Shown here: piece by piece, positions 1 to 14,214 of the stretch
Layout: every line of letters starts with the position of its first letter
Position numbering within the stretch: the stretch's first letter is position 1
DNA from: Aminobacter sp. J41
GTDB taxonomy: Bacteria; Pseudomonadota; Alphaproteobacteria; Rhizobiales; Rhizobiaceae
NCBI RefSeq assembly: GCF_000526635.1
Contig: NZ_JAGL01000007.1
Location: 134 to 64,133, forward strand
Length of the DNA: 64,000 bases
Direction of reading: 5' to 3'
Position numbers and translations under genes: made by a program
The notes under the pieces: model-generated
Told to the model about the DNA's origin: nothing
Database searches by the model: none
Seen by the model: the letters and a program-made list of their open reading frames with translations, nothing else

Positions 1-176
1 CGCTTTACCTGGTCACCCTTCAGGCCGCCGAACTCCTTGCGCCACCGGTAATACGTAAACTGCGTCACGCCGATCAAACGGACCGCTTCTCCGACCGATC
101 GGCCTTGCGACAACAACACGTCGACCTTGCGCAGCTTCGCCACGATCTCTTCGGGTTTGTGCTTCTTCTGGGGCAT
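1..176 (-). CDS. IS3-family transposase OrfA, partial
   Basis: The start codon is ATG at 174-176, read right to left, with AGGAGG close upstream. The first 58 residues begin MPQKKHKPEEIVAKLRKVDV and continue through a helix-turn-helix segment containing LSQGRSV, AVRLIGVTQFTYYRWRKEFGG. This is characteristic of OrfA proteins of IS3 elements, which provide DNA binding and are made as an OrfAB fusion by programmed frameshifting. The 3' part and orfB lie outside the window, so intactness is unknown. The gene reads away from the porin it has truncated. Confidence 0.85.
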   Translation of the reverse strand, partial: MPQKKHKPEEIVAKLRKVDVLLSQGRSVGEAVRLIGVTQFTYYRWRKEFGGLKGDQVK

Positions 177-240
177 TCAAACGTCCTCCTACGGCTCAAT
201 AGCCTACTTCAGGGAGGACCACTTTTCAGGGGGCAGACCA
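1..240 (-). mobile_element. IS3-family insertion sequence, orfA end only
   Basis: This is the upstream end of an IS3-like element that continues off the left edge of the window. It carries the start of a typical IS3 orfA. Its outer boundary lies near 238-240, where the terminal sequence TGCCCCCTGAAAAGTGG (read on the minus strand) abuts the coding sequence of the neighbouring porin. The exact tip of the terminal repeat and any target duplication cannot be fixed, because the other end is outside the window. Confidence 0.75.
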
Positions 241-1115
241 ATCTCGCTGAAATCGGTCCCCGTCCTCGTACTGTAGACGCCCTTTATCGAGTAGTATCCG
301 GGCAGCCCGCCAATGGACGTCGCCAGTGTGGCCCCACCATTGATCGTGACGCCGTTCTCGAACAGGTCCGAGAACAGAGGTTGGTTGGTTGCGTCAGTCG
401 GATCGTAGATCATCAGGGAGTAACTAACCGGCTTGGTGGGTACGCTGATTAGTGCCCCGTTGAATGTAGCCGGGGTTATGCCGGAGATCGGGGCGGCCAG
501 ATTCCCCCAGAACGTATCGATGCCACCGCCGCCCTTGAGTGGTGTCGCACGCGCCAGTTCGAGGCCTTTGAACTTGCCGACGCTCACGCTGACCTGGTCA
601 CTCAGTCGTTGGGTGACGAACAGCGCCATCAGATCCCATCGCTCGTCCCATTCCGTGCCGGGAAACAAAAGAGCGACGTTGACCGGGAGCAAGCCGCCAC
701 CCATCCCGTTGATGCTGTCCCCATGATTGAAGTAGCCCTGCGCGGTGACGCTCAGCCCATCCCAGAAGCCGAGCTTCGAAAGATCGATCCGCGCCAGCGC
801 ATCCACCTTGCCGCCGTATTGCCAGGAGCCGTCGCCCTCTCCCCTGACCATGCCCTGGTAGAACTGGCTCCATTCCAGGCGAAAGTCCAAGCCTGCGTCA
901 CGAAGTGCCGGCCCTTGGCCGAACCAGTCGCCAGTAAGTGTTGGAGGCCCTTGGGGCTCGGAGCCCGGCGCGGCATCGGTCGCAAAGGCCGCTCCGACGC
1001 CTGGCAACAACAATGCAACCGACAAAAGGCAGCCGCGTATCCCGCGGGTGCTTTGCAGGCGGTGCGGCAGGAATGCTTGCGGGCGCGAGCCTCGCGAGCG
1101 TGACAAGAGATCCAT
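204..1115 (-). pseudogene. Carbohydrate porin (OprB family), 3' end cut off by IS
   Basis: OprB-type porins are outer-membrane beta-barrels that let sugars diffuse in. The start chosen is ATG at 1113-1115, preceded by GGAGAG; an in-frame ATG at 1151 is an alternative. A hydrophobic signal sequence ends in GVGAAFA. The following TGDWFGQGPALRDAGLDFRL and the G-K-D-A and D-L-S-K-L-G-F-W motifs are typical of OprB. Native sequence stops at about position 241, after roughly 290 residues, where family members usually exceed 400. The last dozen codons, ending in WSSLK, come from the IS3 terminus. Without the C-terminal strands, and without a terminal aromatic residue, the barrel should not assemble. 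The gene lies 60 bases after the stop of the family-3 glycosidase on the same strand, so the two probably formed a sugar uptake and hydrolysis operon. Confidence 0.8.
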
Positions 1116-1175
1116 GGTCGCTCTCCGATCCCGAGTCATTCTCGAGTCCATCCGGCTGAGACCCGTTCCTTCAGG

Positions 1176-3232
1176 TCAACGGTCGAACAGATGCTCGTCC
1201 AGTTCCGCGGTCCCCGTAAGCACAAGGTCGCCTGCGGATCTGCCGAGCGCGATGTGATGCACGCCTTCCATGATGCGCCACTGGTTCGCCTTGCCCTCAA
1301 AGCGGGCAAGCAGGCGCGGGTCGACGGTAAGCGTCACCTGCTTCGACTCGCCCGGTTTGAGCACCACGCGCTCGAAGCCGAGCAGCCGCATGCGCTTCTC
1401 GTTCGGAGCTGCGGTCAGATAGAGCTGCGGCACGTCGGCACCCTCCCGCTCGCCCGTGTTGGTCACGGTGAAGGTCGCGGTGACGGTCTCCTCGCCGGAG
1501 AGGAGACTGGCTTTCGCTTCGGTCGTGGTAACGGGCGCGTCCGCGCTGGCGGATGTCACCGCCGGCTGCCCGCTTCCCGCCGCCGCGGTTTCAGCGGTGC
1601 CGCCGGATATTCTAAGGTCGCTATAGGCGAAATTCGTGTAGCTGAGACCGTGCCCGAAGGGGTAGAGCGGCTTGACATCCTTCTTCGCGTACCAGCGATA
1701 GCCCTCGTCGTATCGGATTGTGACGGGCGTGCGCCATGGGGTGCCAAGCCCCGACAGCGTCGGCCGTGGCGTATCGGCCAGGCTCGCAGGCCAGGTGATC
1801 GGCGTTCGGCCTGACGGATTGACCTTGCCGGCAAGCAGCTCGGCGACCGCCTGTGCGCCTGCCTGGCCCGGATACCAGGCCTGCACGATTGCGTTCACCT
1901 TGTCCCGCCAGGGCATCGATACCGGATTCCCGGTTTCGAGCACGACGATGGTGTCAGGGTTTGCCGTCGCAACCGCATCGATCACCGCATCCTGGCCCCA
2001 AGGCAGCGACAGGTCGGGCAGGTCGAATCCCTCGCCCTCGACGCGGATGTCAAACGCTATGACGGCATCGGCACGCCTCGCCGTCAACGCGGCCTCCGCC
2101 GGCGTGTAGCCGGGGTCGAATTCGACCTGAGCGTTCGGGAACGCCTTCTGTAGGGCCTCCACCGGGGATGGTTGGAACAGGTAGAGGTTGCGGTGTTTGC
2201 CCATGACGCCGGCGCCGCCGATCTTGGTCGTGCTGGCAAAGCCGCCGACCGGCGCAACCGCGCCGGAGCCTGTCCCGCTGATCACTCCCTGCTGAGCGTA
2301 GCCGCCAATGACGGCGATCTTCAGCGGCTTGTCGGCCGGAAGCGGCAGCACGTTTTCGTTCTTCAGAAGGACGATGCCCTGACGAGCAATTTCAAGCGCG
2401 ATCTCGTTGTGCCTCGCCATGTCGACCGCCGGGGCCGCTTCCCACTGGTCGATACCCACCGCATAGGCCGAGCGAAGGATGCGGCGCACCATGTCCGACA
2501 GACGCTCCTTGGGGAGTTTGCCCTCAGCATAGGCTTGCCGCAGCGGTGCCGCGAAAGGCTCGGCATCCAAGCTCCACATGAACCGATCGGCCTGGGCGCC
2601 GGACTCCTGGTCGAGACCGTGGAGCGCGTATTGCCATTCCGGCGTCGCACCCCAGTCTGACATCACGTAGCCTTGGTAGCCCCAGGTGCCCTTGAGCACT
2701 TCGTTGAGCAGGTGATGGCTGCCGCCGGCATACTCGCCGTTGATCTTGTTGTAGCCGCTCATGATCGCGCCCGGCTCGGAAAGCTCAATAGCTATCTGGA
2801 ATGCGAGCAGGTCCGACTCGCGATGTGCTATCGGGTCGATGATCGCATCGAGCCAGTGACGGTTCGTCTCGTTGGCGTTGAGCGTATAGTGCTTGAGGGT
2901 CGAGATGATCTGCTGGCTCTGGATGCCGTTCACCTGCTCGGAAGCGAGGATCGCGCTCAGCAGGGGATCTTCGCCGTAATATTCGAAGTTCCTGCCATTG
3001 CGGACCTCCCGGGTCAGGTTCATCCCGCCGGCGAGCATGATGTTGAAGCCGCGGCTGCGCGCCTCGCGCGCGATTGCGATGCCACCTTCGCGAGCGAGCT
3101 CGGGGTTGAAACTGGAGCCGACGACAATGGATGCCGGGAATGCCGTCGCCCCCGGGTCGTCAGGCCGATAGCCAGGGTTCGTAATGCCCATGCTGGCATC
3201 GCTGGACTGCAGATCCGGGATGCCGAGCCGCG
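1176..3232 (-). pseudogene. Beta-glucosidase (GH3), 3' fragment separated by IS21
   Basis: This is the larger part of a family-3 glycoside hydrolase. It begins inside the first (TIM-barrel) domain at RLGIPDLQSSDASMG and continues through substrate and fold motifs: FNPELAREGG, LKHYTLN and, with the expected nucleophile aspartate, YVMSDWGATPEW. It continues through the second alpha/beta domain with AVIGGYA and the C-terminal fibronectin-like domain of bacterial GH3 enzymes (TFTVTNTGEREGADVPQLYL). The stop is at 1176. The missing 81 N-terminal residues lie beyond the insertion element, at 5872-6114. An open frame runs a few codons into the IS to a TTG, but that is not a real start. The split enzyme is presumably inactive. 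Confidence 0.88.
3228..3232. repeat. Target-site duplication, left copy (CCGCG)
   Basis: CCGCG occurs immediately outside both ends of the IS21-family element, here and at 5872-5876. Keeping one copy joins the two glucosidase fragments in frame as ...GVPR-LGIP..., a join expected for GH3 proteins. Confidence 0.85.
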
Positions 3233-3257
3233 TGCTGCGCGTCAAACAGGGTGAGAC
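3233..3257 (+). repeat. IS21 left terminal inverted repeat
   Basis: It begins TGCTGCGCGTCAAACAGGG and ends TGAGAC. It matches the right end (5847-5871, opposite strand) at about 17 of 25 positions. A second related box ends near 3277. Confidence 0.85.
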
Positions 3258-3412
3258 TCAGCGTCAATCAGGATGAGACGGAGCTGTTGGTGCGTGTCGC
3301 AGGCAGGGCGTAGCCCGACCGGAGGCACGTACCAACAGCTTTGCCCGATTACGGGGTCTGTGATCGCGGTCGTCCCAGTACAGTGGTGGTTTTCAGGAGG
3401 GGAACCACCTTT

Positions 3413-5822
<2,410 letters not shown>

Positions 5823-5846
5823 AATCTCATCCTGATTGTCGCCAGC

Positions 5847-5871
5847 GTCTCATCCAGATTGCCGCGCTATA
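5847..5871 (-). repeat. IS21 right terminal inverted repeat
   Basis: Read on the minus strand it begins TATAGCGCGGCAATCTGG and ends TGAGAC, pairing with the left repeat at 3233-3257. A second box, CAATCAGGATGAGA, lies just inside at about 5824-5840. Confidence 0.85.
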
Positions 5872-5876
5872 CCGCG
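5872..5876. repeat. Target-site duplication, right copy (CCGCG)
   Basis: This is the same five bases as 3228-3232, directly outside the right end of the IS21 element. Confidence 0.85.
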
Positions 5877-6114
5877 GGACTCCGGGCGTCCAGCCCGCGC
5901 TGGCGTTTTCGAGATCGGCGACTCGCGGGTCCGCAGGGACCGAGGCGCCCGGCACGTTACCGAGAACGCTGATGAGGAGCGAGAACCGCTCGTCATCGGT
6001 CATCTGCTGCTCGGTTTCCCGAGCCCGCACATCAGCGTCCGATTCCTGCGAAAACGCCTGCATGCCGCCGAGGATCAGCGGCAACCCGGCGAGAGATGCG
6101 AGCAACCTGCTCAT
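5872..6114 (-). pseudogene. Beta-glucosidase (GH3), 5' fragment separated by IS21
   Basis: These 81 codons are the beginning of the glycosidase whose main part lies at 1176-3232. The protein starts MSRLLASLAGLPLILGGMQA, a secretion signal that would send the enzyme to the periplasm. The N-terminal GH3 sequence follows: MTDDERFSLLISVLG, then DPRVADLENASAGWTPGVPR. Joined to the downstream fragment at LGIPDLQ it gives a 764-residue enzyme, a normal length for this subfamily. The ATG at 6114 is preceded by AAGGAGAATG, a clear ribosome-binding site. In the present arrangement translation runs into the IS and stops at 5827. Confidence 0.88.
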
Positions 6115-6396
6115 GTCATTCTCCTTGGGATCCTCAGCCTCTGGGCAGCAGTCGAGGTCCCCACACTCGGCCCTGCAGGGAGGATGAGTGGCATCTTAAT
6201 CATTATCACAATCGAGCGGCACGAGCCAGACAGTCCCCCTCCGGCGCGATCTGGAAGTGGGCGAATCGATCTGCCCGCGGATCCGAAGGAGCCACCGCCC
6301 GCTGATGGTCAGTTCCTGAAAAGGCAGCTTCTGGGAACGCACCGGACGGACGAACCTACGGTATGAGGTCGGTGCCGAACTGCGGTATCTGGCACC

Positions 6397-6603
6397 TTGA
6401 AGCCGGTCGCCGACAGTCCGGTACCAAGTGAATGTCAGCGTCGTGTTGAAGTCCCGCGCACGATTGAGCTGCGGCCTCTTCCACCGCGAATTGTAGAAAT
6501 CGTTCCAGCCTACGAAGGCTACGAGTTCTTCTTGCTGCCCGACGGCCGGATCGTCATTGTTGAACCGGACACGCCCAAGGTGGTTTACGTCCTTGTCAGC
6601 TGA
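6397..6603 (+). pseudogene. DUF1236-type protein, C-terminal remnant
   Basis: The 68-codon frame contains ELRPLPPRIVEIVPAYEGYE and then LPDGRIVIVEPDTPKVVYV. This resembles the C-terminal repeat of small secreted DUF1236 proteins common in Rhizobiales, whose function is unknown. There is no signal peptide or ATG, an in-frame TGA lies shortly upstream, and the only nearby start is a TTG without a ribosome-binding site. I read it as the surviving 3' part of a decayed gene. It lies between the broken glucosidase and the metallo-hydrolase, in keeping with the general decay of this region. Confidence 0.5.
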
Positions 6604-6737
6604 TGTCTGGTGCGCGGAGGTGCGGGGGGCCTCCGCTGCCATCACGTGGTTTCGAGTTCGCCGCTCCAAGGCCTTCTCCACGTCACTGGAACCATCACCA
6701 GCTGCCCATGTTGGGGTGGTAGAAGGAGAACTCCCTG

Positions 6738-7628
6738 ATGGCTCAGATACCGCTCGACCGTGACCAGCAGGCCTTTGACGAGCGACTTGACGCTGCACGG
6801 AACGACCATACCCATGAGATCGCACCTGACATTGCTTATCGCCGTCTTGGCATCGTCAATGTTGTCTATATCGGCCCTCCCGGCGCGGGCGACCGGAGGT
6901 GGGTCCTGGTTGATGCGGGGCTAACGGGTACAGCCCGCTTGATCATGCAGGCTGCCGAGGAACGGTTTGGCGTCGCGGCGCGTCCCGCCGCTATCGTGAT
7001 GACGCACGGGCACTTTGACCATGTGGGCGCGCTCGAAGAACTGGCAGAGCACTGGGATGTTCCGGTCTACGCGCATCCCCTGGAAGAGCCCTACCTCAAC
7101 GGAAGCGCATCCTATCCAGACCCGGATCCAAGTGTCGGCGGCGGCCTGATGGCGCGGCTCTCCTCGTTCTATCCAACGAGCCCTGTCGATGTGGGCAGCA
7201 GGCTCAGGATACTTCCTCCTGACGGTGGCATTCCCGATCTGCCGGATTGGCAATGGCTTCATACCCCGGGTCATGCTCCGGGACACATCTCGCTTTGGCG
7301 GAAGGCGGACAAGGTGCTGATCGCCGGAGATGCCTTCATCACGACGCGCCAGGAATCTGCCTACGCAGTGGCAACCCAGACTCCCGAAATGCACGGCCCG
7401 CCGATGTATTTTACCCCCGACTGGCCAAGCGCGCGATCATCGGTGCAGATGCTGGCCGATCTCGAACCGGAGATTGTGGTCACTGGACACGGCCCCGCGC
7501 TGGGAGGGGCGGATATGCAGCGGGCCCTGCATGAGCTTGCCCGGAATTTCGACAAGATCGCTGTGCCGGAACAGGGCGTCTATATCGGCAACCCGGCGCG
7601 TGCAGCGGATGGTAGCGCGTATAGGTAG
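6738..7628 (+). CDS. Metallo-beta-lactamase-fold hydrolase
   Basis: The 296-residue protein has the MBL signature THGHFDHVG (HxHxDH, two-metal site), an upstream WVLVDAGL strand, and the later metal ligands TPGHAPGHIS, LIAGDAFI and VTGHGPA. The fold is that of glyoxalase II-like hydrolases, with probable Zn or Fe cofactors. The substrate cannot be told from sequence. There is no signal peptide, so the protein is probably cytoplasmic. The start is ATG at 6738, preceded by GAAGGAGAACTCCCTG. It stands alone on the plus strand between decayed genes and the minus-strand TIR operon, and appears intact. Confidence 0.87.
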   Translation: MAQIPLDRDQQAFDERLDAARNDHTHEIAPDIAYRRLGIVNVVYIGPPGAGDRRWVLVDAGLTGTARLIMQAAEERFGVAARPAAIVMTHGHFDHVGALEELAEHWDVPVYAHPLEEPYLNGSASYPDPDPSVGGGLMARLSSFYPTSPVDVGSRLRILPPDGGIPDLPDWQWLHTPGHAPGHISLWRKADKVLIAGDAFITTRQESAYAVATQTPEMHGPPMYFTPDWPSARSSVQMLADLEPEIVVTGHGPALGGADMQRALHELARNFDKIAVPEQGVYIGNPARAADGSAYR

Positions 7629-7906
7629 TCGATCACCCTTTCGCGGACTGAGTTCAGCCCGCAGCCTTCGAAGCTCTCGATTTAACGCCAGGAGCGCTAT
7701 AGCCCAGTTCTGCGGTGTCCGCGACGATGTCCCTGGAATCCTTTCAGATTCGTGCGTATCCGCTCACGGTTGGGCTTAAGTTAAGCTTTGTGCTGCGCGC
7801 GCATCGTCTTAAGCGGCGGCTTCAACGACTCTTGAAAAATCTAAAGTGATGCCATATACAGTATGCATGGCTTTGCCACGGGGTCAGGCTTTACGCCGAC
7901 CGCCTT

Positions 7907-7926
7907 AAGGGACCTTCGGGTCCCTT
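7907..7926. terminator. UUCG-capped hairpin at the end of the TIR operon
   Basis: The perfect 8-bp stem AAGGGACC/GGTCCCTT has a TTCG loop on the plus strand. It touches the stop codon of the DUF3800-like gene (7925-7927). There is no clear T-run on either strand, so it may act as a weak terminator or as a 3'-end protecting hairpin for either converging transcript. The surrounding 7629-7924 stretch shows no other recognisable feature. Confidence 0.45.
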
Positions 7927-8290
7927 ATGTGTTTCTGGGGTTCATCCATACCTTGTACGGACCATCATAGCAGGAGTACTTAACAGCGATCGTCTCGTCG
8001 CCGTTGCTTCTGAAGTCGATGATCTGCCCTGCTTCAGACATACGGTCATGTGCTCGATTTTTTAAGCCAGTTGGGCGGTGACCGAGGGGGTGTAGCACGA
8101 GATCGGCCAATTGCAGCATGGGATTGCTTTTGCCGTCTGGCCAAATTGTCAGAAGCGTCTCCGTCAGCTCATCTTTCGTCAAAGGCCTATGCTTTGCTGA
8201 GCTTGTAGCGTCAAAGCCAGTTCCGTTTTTGAGAAGTCCCTCGAAATAGTTCTCGATTAGGCGGTCTTCCTTTTCTGGTGTAGAAGTCAT
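7925..8290 (-). CDS. Small protein resembling the C-terminal part of DUF3800
   Basis: The 121-residue protein has a central NPMLQLADLVLHPLGHR segment. This resembles the LQxADLVAxPxxR motif in the C-terminal half of DUF3800 proteins, a family often found in mobile and defence regions and predicted to have an RNase H-like fold. The acidic N-terminal motif of full-length members (MYLDESGD-type) is absent. The gene nevertheless has its own ATG with GAAGGA upstream, so it may be a functional short form, not debris. It follows the TIR gene on the same strand with a 52-base gap. The DUF3800 assignment is tentative. Confidence 0.5.
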   Translation of the reverse strand: MTSTPEKEDRLIENYFEGLLKNGTGFDATSSAKHRPLTKDELTETLLTIWPDGKSNPMLQLADLVLHPLGHRPTGLKNRAHDRMSEAGQIIDFRSNGDETIAVKYSCYDGPYKVWMNPRNT

Positions 8291-8342
8291 TCAGGGTCCT
8301 TCGTTGTGCCGCTCATATCACAATGCTCGCTTCACGCTTTCG

Positions 8343-9287
8343 CTACTGCAAGGGCGCGATCAGCATCTCCCAGAAGTATTCGGCACTCCCTTCGAAGGTC
8401 AGGTGCTGCTTACCTCCGGAGCCGAAACGAGCCGGCCCCATCAGCGGATTTAGGTAGAGGCCTTGATCATCATCCACGACACTGAGGCCATCATTCATTG
8501 TATTGTCTGGAGCCTGATCGTTGCTGGCGTAGTAGATGCCGGTCCCCATCATGCCTCCTAGGCCGATCTTACACCTCGCCCGTGCTTTGCCGTCTCGATA
8601 TACGACGGCGGTGAACCTGTTTGCATCCACACGCTTGAAGGTCGTCTCGATGCCCTCGTTCCGGGCAGACAACTCCGCCAAGGAACCCTCAAAGAAGTCC
8701 GCAATGTATTCGAACGTTTGCTGTAGAAAGCGATCGCGATCCGATTCCGTGAACTGTTTTGAAAGGCGCAGATTGCTAGACCTCGGCAGCGCCTTAGCCA
8801 CTGGGAATTGCATTAGGTCGGCGGCCGTCGGCTTGCGAGCAGGCGCGTTCTGCTGCTTGGGCAGGGCCTTCCGGATCGCGCTCACGATGTCCTGAAAGGC
8901 TTCATCAGGGTCGGGCCATTTGGTGACTGGCTTCCCATCCCTAGGTGCTGCAAGGAGCTTGGCGAGGGGCGACACTTCCCAGTCGCAAGGCCGGAGGATG
9001 ATCGGCATTACACGGGCTTCGCCTGCCTCGTGCCGTTGCAGGGCTCGCCCCATCTCGACATCGTAGCAGTATTTCGAGGCGAGAAAGTCAGGCGAGACAA
9101 GCAGCAGGATCAGGTCCGCGCTTTCGATTGCCGCGCTGATTGAGCCGCCGAGCTCGTCGCCAGCGAGGATTCTTCTGTCGTGCCAGGTGTCGATTGCACC
9201 TTGGTGTTTCAGCATCGAGAGGCACTTCTCGAGCTGATTTCGCAGGCCTTCGTCGGCGTGGGAGTAGGAAAAGAAGACTGAAGTCAT
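8343..9287 (-). CDS. TIR-domain protein with uncharacterised C-terminal domain
   Basis: The start chosen is ATG at 9285-9287 (MTSVFFSYSHADEG, with GAGGAATC upstream), giving 314 residues; an in-frame start 19 codons earlier would add sequence unlike TIR proteins. Residues 1 to about 145 form a TIR domain: FFSYSHADE strand, WHDRRILAGDE, LILLLVSPDFLASKYCYDVE, and a final RKAL helix. The glutamate in CYDVE is at the position used for catalysis in NAD-cleaving bacterial TIR proteins. A proline-rich linker (about 145-175) leads to a C-terminal domain with FTESDRDRFLQQTFEYIADF, DANRFTAVVYRDG, CKIGLGG and a final AEYFWEMLIAPLQ. I believe this domain recurs in other TIR proteins, but I know no function for it. 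An immune or abortive-infection role is inference. Confidence 0.85.
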   Translation of the reverse strand: MTSVFFSYSHADEGLRNQLEKCLSMLKHQGAIDTWHDRRILAGDELGGSISAAIESADLILLLVSPDFLASKYCYDVEMGRALQRHEAGEARVMPIILRPCDWEVSPLAKLLAAPRDGKPVTKWPDPDEAFQDIVSAIRKALPKQQNAPARKPTAADLMQFPVAKALPRSSNLRLSKQFTESDRDRFLQQTFEYIADFFEGSLAELSARNEGIETTFKRVDANRFTAVVYRDGKARARCKIGLGGMMGTGIYYASNDQAPDNTMNDGLSVVDDDQGLYLNPLMGPARFGSGGKQHLTFEGSAEYFWEMLIAPLQ

Positions 9288-9301
9288 GATTCCTCTGATG
9301 C

Positions 9302-9463
9302 TTACCAGCCGGGACGTAGGTCGGTGCGCTTGCATTCGGGGCATTGGACTAGTCCTGCCCGACGGAATTCCTTCTCGAGTTCTTCCACCTCTTCACGGGT
9401 GAGAACCTCTGCGGCGAAACGATGCCCGCAGTTCAGGCACTGGTAGCGACGGAATTCAGGCAC
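9302..9463 (-). CDS. Small zinc-ribbon protein upstream of the TIR gene
   Basis: This is a 53-codon gene starting with GTG at 9461-9463, with AGGAGGTCAC directly upstream, which strongly supports translation. The protein begins VPEFRRYQCLNCGHRF and has a charged helix (LTREEVEELEKEFRRAG) and then VQCPECK and a basic tail. Two CxxC knuckles separated by about 30 residues suggest one structural zinc ribbon. The stop is 14 bases before the start of the TIR gene, so the two are almost certainly cotranscribed. Function is unknown. It could bind nucleic acid or act as a partner or sensor for the TIR protein; that is inference only. Confidence 0.7.
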   Translation of the reverse strand: MPEFRRYQCLNCGHRFAAEVLTREEVEELEKEFRRAGLVQCPECKRTDLRPGW

Positions 9464-9551
9464 GTGACCTCCTGGATGCTACGGGTTTCCGTTTCGTTCC
9501 CTCTGCCATTTCCCAGGCGCATGGCCGCGCCTGGGGAGCCTTGTTTTTGAG

Positions 9552-9581
9552 GCTCACCCGACCCTTTGCGGCCGGGTGAGC
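9552..9581. other. Perfect 9-bp stem-loop in the nrdJ downstream gap
   Basis: GCTCACCCG pairs with CGGGTGAGC around a 12-base loop. It lies between the stop of nrdJ and the zinc-ribbon gene. Neither strand has a convincing T-run after the stem, so a terminator role is uncertain. The rest of 9464-9738 shows nothing recognisable. Confidence 0.4.
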
Positions 9582-9738
9582 AGACTTCGTGTGTCGAATG
9601 AACAGTCTACCCTGACGTTGAGCGAGCTTCAGTGACGCGTCAGGGCGTGAGAGACAGACCTTAAGTCGCACTGGAGCCAGAATGCATCACCGAGAGCCAA
9701 AATCAGGTCGCATCGTCAGGCCTCTAAGTTTTGATTGA

Positions 9739-13563
<3,825 letters not shown>

Positions 13564-14214
13564 ATGTAGTGCCCGGAGATCGCTCGCGCATCTGCGCTGA
13601 GCGACTCTCCTGACACCGGTCCGCCGTCTGCCGTCGCCTTGTGGCGGCGGCTCTCTCCTGCCGCAGCGGTTCGAAAAAGATCGGGAAGCCCAAACATGCC
13701 GGCTCCCAACGATTTTTCCGCCTGCGGCGGGTCCTGAATCTTACTCGTTTCCGCTACTAGCTCACCGCAGCCGGTGACCCATCGAGCACATTATCTAGTG
13801 TTATCTTGGGACGCAAATACTAAATGTACGGTTAACAGCCAATTTACACACCACTTCGTGTACCCCCGGCCGCAGGGCATGGACGCACGAAAGCGCGCCC
13901 GGAGATTGAGTCCCCACGACGTTGCCAGCATCTGCAAGACACAGACAGATCGGAAAAATACGGCCAGTGAAAGTACGCGCCGGCCACGTCCGCGAACGGG
14001 ACGCGCCGACCATAAAAGGCGACTCGAACACCCTCGTCAAGCAGTCGTTTGGAGCACGTTGTGCGCCCCAATATGTTGTGCAGCGGCGTGTGGATAACGG
14101 GGAGAAGAGGGGATCTGGCGTTGCCACTTAGGGGGGCCGCTGGGCCGGCCCCGATGGCTCTGAATTCCCGGTGGAAAAGGTACTTTTCGCACCGATTTCC
14201 GGAGCTATCTGCCT
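13564..14214. other. Long gap upstream of nrdJ
   Basis: This 650-base stretch separates nrdJ from the phosphate transporter. It holds GC-rich stem-loops near 13625-13720 (the future nrdJ leader on the minus strand) and the putative NrdR box at 13786-13801. The short open frames here lack ribosome-binding sites and recognisable products. The long leader could hold a structured RNA, but I cannot assign it to a known family; the conserved cobalamin-riboswitch box is not visible. Confidence 0.6.
13786..13801 (-). promoter_or_regulatory. Putative NrdR box upstream of nrdJ
   Basis: Read on the minus strand the site is ACACTAGATAATGTGC, close to the NrdR consensus ACACWATATATWGTGT (the C, A, AT and G positions agree). 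NrdR represses ribonucleotide reductase genes, usually through two boxes about three helical turns apart. A second site about 31 bases away (13817-13832) is AT-rich but only weakly similar. Confidence 0.5.

Noticed and set aside
3237-3240. GCGC as a 4-bp target duplication for the IS21 element
   Set aside because: It would leave the glucosidase out of frame and shorten the inverted repeats. CCGCG gives both better repeats and a correct frame.
6196-6825. 209-codon minus-strand frame opposite the DUF1236 remnant
   Set aside because: It is low-complexity Arg-rich and extends into the start of the metallo-hydrolase on the other strand. No support.
13564-13760. Cobalamin riboswitch before nrdJ
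   Set aside because: I looked for the GCCACTG-type box and associated stems on the minus strand and did not find them.
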